A stretch of DNA of 64,000 nt from Clostridiales bacterium (lineage in GTDB: Bacteria > Bacillota > Clostridia > Christensenellales > Borkfalkiaceae): positions 37,001 through 101,000 of the forward strand of contig SVHG01000009.1 of NCBI GenBank assembly GCA_015055965.1, given 5' to 3'. Under the pieces are notes generated by a model that was not told the origin of the DNA, ran no database searches, and was given only the letters and a program-made list of their open reading frames with translations. The position numbers and the translations under genes were made by a program. This document shows positions 58,012 through 64,000 of this stretch, piece after piece (the first letter of the stretch is position 1; the number at the start of each line of letters is the position of its first letter).

Positions 58012-60645
58012 ATGAATAAAAAGATTAAGAAAATGGCGGTATCTTGTATGGCAAGCATTCTTCTTTTTAGCGGTTGTAACACTACGCCCACGGCTAAGGT
58101 TGATACGAAGCCTTTAGCCGATTATAAGGCAATAGAGCACGATACGCAGTATTACGATAATTACCAGTTTAATCAATATTATAATCCCGAAGAAGCTGCT
58201 AAGCATTTACCTAATCAGGGCTTATACGGCTCTGGTAACGCATTTGTTTTAAGATATAACGGATTATATTACATGTATATAGGATCTTCTAATATGCCTT
58301 CATCAAGCTTACCTTGTTGGCAATCTGAGGATTTAATGACGTGGACTCCCGTTGATAACGGTGTTAACGCCGTTGGTAGTATAGCGGAAGATCCCAGACT
58401 TTATAACACCTATCCTCCTTGCGTTAGTCAATATAACGGAACGTTTTATATGTACGTTTATATTAAAAACAACGTTATTACTCAAGGTAACTACATTTTA
58501 AAATCAAGCTCTCCTATCGGGCCTTTTGAATTCGTAACTGATGAAAACGGCGAACCCGTTTGTTATACTATCGGCGCAACTACTCTTAATATCGACTGCG
58601 ATATCTTTATAGATGATAATGAAGACGTATATTTTATGAGCGGTCACCAAGATAACTACTTTACCGGTATAAGAGCCTTTAAGATGCCTTCTATGGATAA
58701 GGTTAATTACGACGAAAACAGTTATATTAACATTGGTAACAGCTCCGTTGGTGGATGGACCGAAGGTAACGGATTCTTTAAGAGAAACGGTAATTATTAT
58801 TTAATGTATACCGGCTCTAACATTCTAAGCCCCGGTTATTTAACTCACTATTCAACTGCAACCAACGATTCCTGGAAGCAAGCCTTTGGAACTGATGCTA
58901 AATTAGATGCGCCCGGCTTCGAACAAGGCATAGATTGGCCTATGGGCTGTGAAACAGATTCTACCTTCTATTCTTTAGGTCACGCAACTTCGTTGCTTGG
59001 TCCTGATATGGACGGCTTATATTACCACTACTTTAGTGTTAACTCTGCAGGTCCTAACTGTACCTTTGCAATAGATAGACTTATCTTTAACGGAACGGGT
59101 ATGGATTCCGCTCAAGCGCAATATCATTCAGTTACTCCCAAGCGTCCTGCTATTTACAGCTACGATCCTTTAAACGATCAAGCATTCGTTAAGTCTGAAG
59201 GTAAGCTATTATCAGCTAACAGCTCAAGCTCAATTTTTACGGCTGAATTTAACTTCGTATCAGATAACGCAAAATGTGTTGTAGGCTACGTAGACGAAGC
59301 TAATTACGCTTACGTTAAAACTGATATAGCAAACAAAAAAGTGGGCCTATACGTCGTTAAACAGGGTGTTGAAAGTGAAATCTCAAGCGGAACTATCGTT
59401 CGTGATTACGATAAACAGGATCTATTACAAACGGTAAGAGTATCTTACCGTGACGGTAAAGTAGACGTATACTTTGATAACTTATTAAAGATTTCAAATG
59501 CGTCCGTAGAAATTAGCGCAGGTAAAATAGGCTACCTTTATAGCGGTGAATTTTCATCCGGTTACGTTGCTTGCTCAAACGTTGCAAAGGGTTTAAGTGA
59601 TGCAATAGAGCCCAAGCAGTCATTTATTAATATTGGTGCAGAAAGCTATTTGCCCAGCGGTATTTACGAAGGTCACGGCTCTTCATTCGTTGGCTCTAAT
59701 AGCGGTTTTAGTACCGTAACTGACGAATACGCCGGAGCGTACCTTGGATTAGGCAAAATGAAGCTTTCACAGGTTGGCGATAGCGCAAGCTATTTAGTTG
59801 ACTTTGCAAAGGATAGAGTTGGTGGAAATAGCGGATACTACGCATTACAAATGACCTTTAATAGAAAATATGCCGGTAAGAGAATTGGTGTTAGAGTAGA
59901 CGGCGGCGAAATGATGATCGTTAGAATGCCGGAGGTTAACCCCTCTGATGAAAGCCAGCTTGTTAAAGCAACCATCACTCAAATCCCCGTTGCTAAGGGT
60001 GTTAGAGAGATTACCTTCTACGGCGTTGGTGAAGAAGTGGAATTCCACTCGTTTACCTTCGTAGAAAGCGTATACGGTCAATTTACCTATGAGGAAAAGT
60101 TAGATAAATCACCCGAAACGGGTATGGAACAGCTTTCTTTATGGAGAATAGAAAAGGGCGAGGGTGATGAGGTTGCGTCACTTACGTCAAGAGAGGGTGC
60201 AAGATCACTGGTTTATTTCGGTGGTAAGGGCATGACTAATTACACCGTTGAATGTGATTTTAGAATAAATAGCGAAAGCATTTATACCGCAGGCTTTATT
60301 ATTCACGGCTCTAGATATTCAAACTCAGCATACGTTACGGAAGATTATAAGTATATTCAAGGTTATTACGTAGCGTTAAATAAACGTATGGTTAAGCTTG
60401 AAAAGCTAAATTATACGCATACGGATAGTAACGCGGCAGCAGCTCGTATTGGTCTTAATATTGGCGAATGGAACCATGCAAAGATTGAAGTTCAAGGTAA
60501 TAGCATTAACGTTACTATAACCAACGCTTCCGGCGAAAGCACTACGTTAAGCTTTACCGATAGTATTATTTTCGGTGGCGGAAGATTTGGTTTCTATTCA
60601 GGCGGAGCTTCTATGTCTTACGCAAATCTTAAAATTACGGGGTAA
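58012..60645 (+). CDS. GH43-type glycoside hydrolase lipoprotein with C-terminal LamG-like domains, 877 aa
   Basis: AAAGGGGG precedes the ATG. The signal ends in LFSGC (Cys22). Residues 65-390 follow the five-bladed GH43 propeller. They include blade-1 'NAFVLRYNGLYYMYIGS', 'CWQSEDLMTWTPV', pKa-modulating Asp195 in 'NIDCDIFIDDNEDVYFM', acid Glu251 in 'TEGNGFFKRNGNYYLMY', and 'GHATSLLGPDMDG'. In relatives the first motif reads GDPFV, with the Asp as general base. Here it is GNAFV, with Asn76 (58237-58239). The rest of the active site is kept. Two LamG/concanavalin-like sandwiches are at about 400-530 and 710-877, with a middle beta domain between them. It probably trims or binds arabinoxylan- or arabinan-type side chains at the cell surface. 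Activity is uncertain given the substitution. Confidence 0.85.
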   Translation: MNKKIKKMAVSCMASILLFSGCNTTPTAKVDTKPLADYKAIEHDTQYYDNYQFNQYYNPEEAAKHLPNQGLYGSGNAFVLRYNGLYYMYIGSSNMPSSSLPCWQSEDLMTWTPVDNGVNAVGSIAEDPRLYNTYPPCVSQYNGTFYMYVYIKNNVITQGNYILKSSSPIGPFEFVTDENGEPVCYTIGATTLNIDCDIFIDDNEDVYFMSGHQDNYFTGIRAFKMPSMDKVNYDENSYINIGNSSVGGWTEGNGFFKRNGNYYLMYTGSNILSPGYLTHYSTATNDSWKQAFGTDAKLDAPGFEQGIDWPMGCETDSTFYSLGHATSLLGPDMDGLYYHYFSVNSAGPNCTFAIDRLIFNGTGMDSAQAQYHSVTPKRPAIYSYDPLNDQAFVKSEGKLLSANSSSSIFTAEFNFVSDNAKCVVGYVDEANYAYVKTDIANKKVGLYVVKQGVESEISSGTIVRDYDKQDLLQTVRVSYRDGKVDVYFDNLLKISNASVEISAGKIGYLYSGEFSSGYVACSNVAKGLSDAIEPKQSFINIGAESYLPSGIYEGHGSSFVGSNSGFSTVTDEYAGAYLGLGKMKLSQVGDSASYLVDFAKDRVGGNSGYYALQMTFNRKYAGKRIGVRVDGGEMMIVRMPEVNPSDESQLVKATITQIPVAKGVREITFYGVGEEVEFHSFTFVESVYGQFTYEEKLDKSPETGMEQLSLWRIEKGEGDEVASLTSREGARSLVYFGGKGMTNYTVECDFRINSESIYTAGFIIHGSRYSNSAYVTEDYKYIQGYYVALNKRMVKLEKLNYTHTDSNAAAARIGLNIGEWNHAKIEVQGNSINVTITNASGESTTLSFTDSIIFGGGRFGFYSGGASMSYANLKITG

Positions 60646-60650
60646 TCGTT

Positions 60651-61538
60651 TTGGATAAAGGTTTAATATTGCTTCATCGCGACTTTAATAAAAGTGCGGT
60701 GGAAAGTATATTAAAAAACAAAATAAAAAGAGTTGGTATACATCTTAATATTTTTCAAGGAACGGTAAGCGAATTCGTTGAATATATAAATACGAATAGA
60801 GCTCTTATAGATTTACTTGAAAATGAGGGTGTGAGGGTAGATTATCATCTTCACGCGGTTGGTTCGTTTTTACCCGAAATAACCGCGCGTAATCAAGAAC
60901 TTTTTAGAATGAACGAAAGTGGAAAAAGGGTAAACGATTACAATCTTTGCCCTTCCTCCCAAGAAGGCTTAAAGATGGTTGAGACTGGGGCAGAAAAGCT
61001 TGCTCGCGCCCTAAAACAAAAGGGACGTAGCTACTATTTTTGGACTGATGACGATATGGGTGGTAGCGTAAAGTGCCATTGTAAGCGCTGTGAAGGGCTC
61101 TCTTTTACCCAGCAAAATGCAATTATATATGAGGCCATTTTAAAGGGGATAAGAAGGTACGATCCAAACGCAAGATTATCCTATTTAATATACGGGGAAG
61201 AGGATAATTGTGAAAATCTTCCCGAGGGAACGTTTGCGTTGTTTGCGCCCTTTAAGCGCCGGCACGATTTACCTATAACGGCAAAAGAAAACTCCTTTTA
61301 TAAAGACGCGTTCTTAAAGTTAATAGAAGAACACGGTAGCCAGAACGTAGAGGTTTTAGAATACTTTTTAAGCTATAATTATCTTGGCTTTTGCGCGGAT
61401 AATTCAAGGGTAAAACAGGATTTAAAATTTTACTCAGGCTACAAACCAAAGCTAATTACAACGTTTACGGTATTCCCCTGTGAAAACTATTTAAGCGAAG
61501 GCGACGATAGGGGAATTACCAACTACTTTTTACTATAA
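60651..61538 (+). CDS. DUF4838-like cytoplasmic protein, copy 1, 295 aa
   Basis: It starts with TTG at 60651, five bases after the previous stop, with GGGG upstream. No better ATG exists in frame. There is no signal peptide, so it is intracellular. The central pattern matches DUF4838 proteins (alpha-glucuronidase-like relatives). It has a 'YHLHAVG' strand end, 'FRMNESGKRVNDYNLC', 'YYFWTDDDMGG', the CxCxxC motif 'CHCKRCEGLS', 'GIRRYDPNARLSYLIYG', and 'FALFAPFKRRHD'. These proteins are usually 600-800 aa and exported; this is a stand-alone, TIM-barrel-sized core. The gene is translationally linked to its paralogue. It may act on imported oligosaccharides; that is inferred from context. Confidence 0.8.
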   Translation: MDKGLILLHRDFNKSAVESILKNKIKRVGIHLNIFQGTVSEFVEYINTNRALIDLLENEGVRVDYHLHAVGSFLPEITARNQELFRMNESGKRVNDYNLCPSSQEGLKMVETGAEKLARALKQKGRSYYFWTDDDMGGSVKCHCKRCEGLSFTQQNAIIYEAILKGIRRYDPNARLSYLIYGEEDNCENLPEGTFALFAPFKRRHDLPITAKENSFYKDAFLKLIEEHGSQNVEVLEYFLSYNYLGFCADNSRVKQDLKFYSGYKPKLITTFTVFPCENYLSEGDDRGITNYFLL

Positions 61539-61546
61539 GGGTTAAA

Positions 61547-62497
61547 ATGAAAACTAAAGGCATAATAATTATAAATAAAGATTTCTCACTTGATTGGCTT
61601 AACTTGCTTTTAGAAAGCGGTTTTAACACGGTGGGCTTGCATTCGTTATATCAATATGGCGGATTAGAAGGGTACATAAATTGGCTCTTGCAAGAAGATA
61701 CACAAGCTCTTTTAAAAAAGTTTGAACAAAGCGGTATTATAATCGAACACCAGCTTCATGCGGTGGATTGGTTGCTTCCCCGTTCTCTTTTTGCAATTCA
61801 TCCGGAATGGTTTAGGGTGAACGACAAAGGGGAAAGAGTTAACGATTGGAATTTATGCGTAAGTAACGAAGAAGCGTTACGCTTTTTAGAAAATTCTGCT
61901 TATAAGCTTGCACTTTTGCTTAATCAAAAATCGCATAATTATTATATTTGGGCAGACGATTGCTTAAATAGTATTTGTTATTGCGAAAGTTGTCAAAAGC
62001 TAAGCGGTGCAGATCAAAGCATGATAATAACCAATCATATTCTAAGGGGATTAAAGAGATTTGATCCGCTTGCAAGATTAAGCTTCCTTGCTTATCAAGA
62101 TTCCTTAACCGTTCCCACTATTAAGCCTGACGAGGGAGTTTTCTTGGAGTTTGCTCCTATAGATAGAAATCATTTCGCGCCCTTAAACGGTGAGGACGTG
62201 GCTAACGTAAAGGTTCGCAAAATATTTGAAGAGCTTCTTAAAATTTTCCCCGCGGAAGAAACGCAAATTTTAGAATACTTTTTAGACGTTTCTCTATTTT
62301 GCAAATGGAAAAAAGAGGATGCAAAGGCGCTTAATTTAGATGCCGAAAGATTAAAATCCGATATTAAATGGTATTCATCATATAACGTTGCCGGAATTTC
62401 CACTTTTGCCGGATTTATAGATGGCGAATGGCGCGCAAAGCACGGCGATAAGGATATAATTTTATACGGCAAAACGTTAAGTGAAAATTTAAACTAA
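61547..62497 (+). CDS. DUF4838-like cytoplasmic protein, copy 2, 316 aa
   Basis: The ATG lies eight bases after the previous stop, with AAGGG upstream. It is a diverged paralogue of copy 1 with the same motif order: 'EHQLHAVDWLLP', 'FRVNDKGERVNDWNLC', 'YYIWADDCLNS', 'CYCESCQKLS', 'GLKRFDPLARLSFLAYQDS' and 'FLEFAPIDRNHF'. The shared Trp/Asp-Asp and CxCxxC positions suggest a common active or metal site. The C-terminus is about 20 residues longer than copy 1. There is no signal peptide. Two copies in tandem suggest a heterodimer or two related substrates. It is the last gene of the operon, followed by a strong terminator. Confidence 0.8.
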   Translation: MKTKGIIIINKDFSLDWLNLLLESGFNTVGLHSLYQYGGLEGYINWLLQEDTQALLKKFEQSGIIIEHQLHAVDWLLPRSLFAIHPEWFRVNDKGERVNDWNLCVSNEEALRFLENSAYKLALLLNQKSHNYYIWADDCLNSICYCESCQKLSGADQSMIITNHILRGLKRFDPLARLSFLAYQDSLTVPTIKPDEGVFLEFAPIDRNHFAPLNGEDVANVKVRKIFEELLKIFPAEETQILEYFLDVSLFCKWKKEDAKALNLDAERLKSDIKWYSSYNVAGISTFAGFIDGEWRAKHGDKDIILYGKTLSENLN

Positions 62498-62511
62498 TTT
62501 AAAAAAGATAC

Positions 62512-62550
62512 AAAAAGCGATTTTTTACCAGTTGAAAAAAATCGCTTTTT
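62512..62550 (+). terminator. Terminator of the polysaccharide-utilisation operon
   Basis: AAAAAGCGATTTTTT (62512-62526) pairs perfectly with AAAAAATCGCTTTTT (62536-62550). The symmetric A and T runs make it bidirectional. Confidence 0.9.
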
Positions 62551-62560
62551 GTTATATATA

Positions 62561-62594
62561 AGTGCTGTTAATCAACTTATAGCGGCACTTTTTT
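62561..62594 (+). repeat. Dispersed hairpin element, copy 7
   Basis: AGTGCTG, core TTAATCAACTTATAGC, then GGCACTTTTTT. AGTGC pairs with GCACT. It again lies right after a complete terminator. Confidence 0.7.
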
Positions 62595-62790
62595 GTTTTT
62601 ATGCAAACAAAACCACCGGCTATGCCGATGGATAATAAAAAAGGCTTTAGCAGCAGCCTTGTAGGTATTTACAAAAAGCTCCTATGTGCTAAACTGTAAG
62701 CAGGTTCGAAACTGCACATAAGAAAACACAAAGGAGGACGTTTGAGTAGTTTATTAAATCAATATTCGGAAGATCTTTATTGTTTTTGAT
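62595..62790 (+). other. Structured leader-like region with a strong ribosome site and a broken short frame
   Basis: In order it has four hairpins. They are CCACCGGC/GCCGATGG (62613-62631, one mismatch), AAGGCT/AGCCTT (62641-62660), TATGTGC/GCACATA (62683-62720) and a competing GCAG/CTGC hairpin with loop GTTCGAAA (62700-62715). AAAGGAGG (62730-62737) then precedes a TTG at 62742 that opens a 15-codon frame ending in TGA at 62787. It looks like the leader and start of a decayed gene, perhaps of a mobile element, but I cannot identify one. Confidence 0.45.
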
Positions 62791-63282
62791 GATTAATAAT
62801 TGATTTTGATGTGTAGAGTTGCAAAAATATTCATAGATAACTTTGGTAGACTTTTTTATTTGCACGTGTGTTTTTATATCTAGTCCAAGGAGTAGAGCGT
62901 CAATAATATAGTTTAAAAAAATACAATTTTAAATATAAATTTTTTAAAATAAAAAATAAAAAGTTGAATAAAAAAATGACTTTTAATCGTCTTATAAACA
63001 AAGATAGTAAAATTGAAGGAGATAATAAGTTGTTAACATAAATTTGAGTAGATGAGAAGAATGTAGCAATGCAAATGCAATGATAATAATTTTTTTGTTC
63101 AGATCAATGAGCTTATTATAGATTTCTACAGTATTAGCAAGTAGCTAATAAAATTTTTTGATTATCATTTTAAGTATGAGTGTTAAGAAGAAAAATATGT
63201 AAAATTGTCAAATAAAAATATAATGAAAAAGGTGTTAAGTCTTTTTATGAAGAAAATCTTATGGGAAAAGAAGGTGATTTAA
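62791..63282. other. AT-rich spacer with no supported gene
   Basis: Poly-A/T rich with stops in all frames at short intervals. A weak match to the dispersed element core (TTTAATCGTCTTATA) lies at 62981-62995 without a stem. Nothing else can be supported. Confidence 0.5.
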
Positions 63283-63316
63283 TTGATTTTAGTTTTATAA
63301 CAATTAATGGTATAAT
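63283..63316 (+). promoter_or_regulatory. Extended -10 promoter for the last lipoprotein gene
   Basis: TATAAT (63311-63316) preceded by TGG. The nearest -35-like TTGATT (63283-63288) is 22 bases away, too far for good contact, so it would rely on the extended -10. The ATG is 57 bases downstream. Confidence 0.55.
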
Positions 63317-63373
63317 TTAAGTGGTTAAATATCATTTATGCGTGCTATGCATAAACTAAAAAAGAGGTGTTTT

Positions 63374-64000
63374 ATGAAAAAATTTAAAAAGATTATTTGT
63401 ATATTGTTAGTTTTTGTTTCTTTGTGCATGAATGGTTGCAATAAAAGGTTTCAAAAACGATTGCAAGAAGAAAAAAAGATAGCAGATTCATTTGTTCCAG
63501 AAGTAGATGGCTATGATTTTGAAATAAAACTAAAGAGTTCTTTCGCGAGTTTAGAAGAAGCTGAACAATGCGGATATATCGAGCCAGATGACTATTTTAA
63601 AGTGGAATATAAAGGTGAAACAGTTGGTATCTCTTTGGACCAAGAAACGAAGTCTGATGGAGAGGGCCATTACATTTGGGTTTGTGTTTCATTAAAGATA
63701 ATTCATCCCAGTAGTTGGGGGAATGAAACTATATATATTAAAAATGAAACTATATATATTGAAGTTGATATTACTAACGAGAATCAACATTTTAATTTTT
63801 TTGATGTTGGTAGGAGATATTTTGTTTATTCCAATGAAGAAATATTTTTAATAACAGGGGGAGGTACGGGGTATGGAAATGTTTATAATGGTCCACCGGC
63901 ATTATATCTTCTTGATTTTGAAGCTGGAAAGATATTGTACGTAGGATATTTTGACGAATATTTTGATATGATGAAGGATAGAGGTTATCATAGCGCTATA
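63374..64000 (+). CDS. Lipoprotein of unknown function (3' partial, 209 codons in window)
   Basis: AAAGAGGTG precedes the ATG, and the frame is open to the right edge. The signal peptide ends in CMNGC, giving Cys22. The mature part begins with a Lys/Glu-rich stretch (KRFQKRLQEEKK), then a beta-rich domain (VDGYDFEIKLKSS, FKVEYKGETVGISLD, HYIWVCVSLKI) and a Gly-rich turn (ITGGGTGYGNVYNGPP). A 21-base tandem duplication repeats NETIYI at 63720-63761. Codon use looks more AT-rich than the neighbours (many ATA, TGT, GTT). I do not recognise the family. The context upstream is non-coding, so it is probably not part of the polysaccharide operon. Confidence 0.7.
   Translation, partial: MKKFKKIICILLVFVSLCMNGCNKRFQKRLQEEKKIADSFVPEVDGYDFEIKLKSSFASLEEAEQCGYIEPDDYFKVEYKGETVGISLDQETKSDGEGHYIWVCVSLKIIHPSSWGNETIYIKNETIYIEVDITNENQHFNFFDVGRRYFVYSNEEIFLITGGGTGYGNVYNGPPALYLLDFEAGKILYVGYFDEYFDMMKDRGYHSAI

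Noticed and set aside
62699..62716. tRNA-like T-arm (GCAG, GTTCGAAA, CTGC)
   Set aside because: The stem has only four pairs with an 8-base loop, and no acceptor, D or anticodon arm can be drawn at proper distances.
1..64000. TGA recoded as an amino acid
   Set aside because: No gene needs an in-frame TGA read-through, and Trp is encoded by TGG. Only stop-codon preference is seen.

Overview
This window looks like part of the chromosome of a low-to-moderate GC Gram-positive anaerobe, most likely an uncultured gut clostridium (Bacillota). That placement is inference. It rests on 14 proteins with lipoprotein-type signal peptides, strong AGGAGG-type ribosome sites, Gram-positive style ABC importers, and no outer-membrane components. 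Nearly everything is on the + strand and the genes are unusually long. Of 26 genes whose stop lies in the window, 25 stop at TAA, one at TAG and none at TGA. I see no tRNA, rRNA, CRISPR array or intact mobile element.

Region 1 (1-10438) holds the end of a modular protein with a degenerate SGNH-hydrolase-like domain, then two related giant lipoproteins (934 and 1848 aa) built from InlB/Flg_new-type beta repeats and GLUG-type beta-helix repeats. Two hairpin terminators and a repeat-rich spacer follow.

Region 2 (11225-37119) is about 26 kb of co-directional genes with small gaps. In order: a small InlB/GLUG lipoprotein, a complete oligopeptide ABC importer (binding protein, two permeases, two ATPases), a small membrane protein, a 2502-aa subtilisin-like protease fused to Ig-like domains and a BspA-type leucine-rich repeat array, a small anchored protein, and three large lipoproteins of unknown function. 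The order suggests surface proteolysis coupled to peptide uptake.

Region 3 (37357-48490) has three more giant lipoproteins (1690, 690 and 1122 aa) with InlB-type repeats, recently duplicated tandem repeats, BspA-type repeats and a recurring ~90-residue beta-rich module I cannot name.

Region 4 (48903-62550) reads as a Gram-positive polysaccharide-utilisation locus. A divergent ArsR-type regulator faces a CUT1 sugar ABC importer (binding protein and two permeases, no ATPase), a 1492-aa lipoprotein of CBM9-like and repeated beta modules, a GH43-type lipoprotein with an Asn where the catalytic base Asp is expected, and two tandem cytoplasmic DUF4838-like proteins. Promoters, a candidate operator and the terminator can be read directly.

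Region 5 (62595-64000) is AT-rich and mostly non-coding, with structured RNA-like hairpins, a possible gene remnant, and the start of a further lipoprotein that runs off the window.

Across the window a short hairpin element with a conserved loop (core TAATCRNNYTATA) recurs at least seven times, in both orientations, almost always at the 3' end of transcription units. It is the most interesting non-coding signal here.
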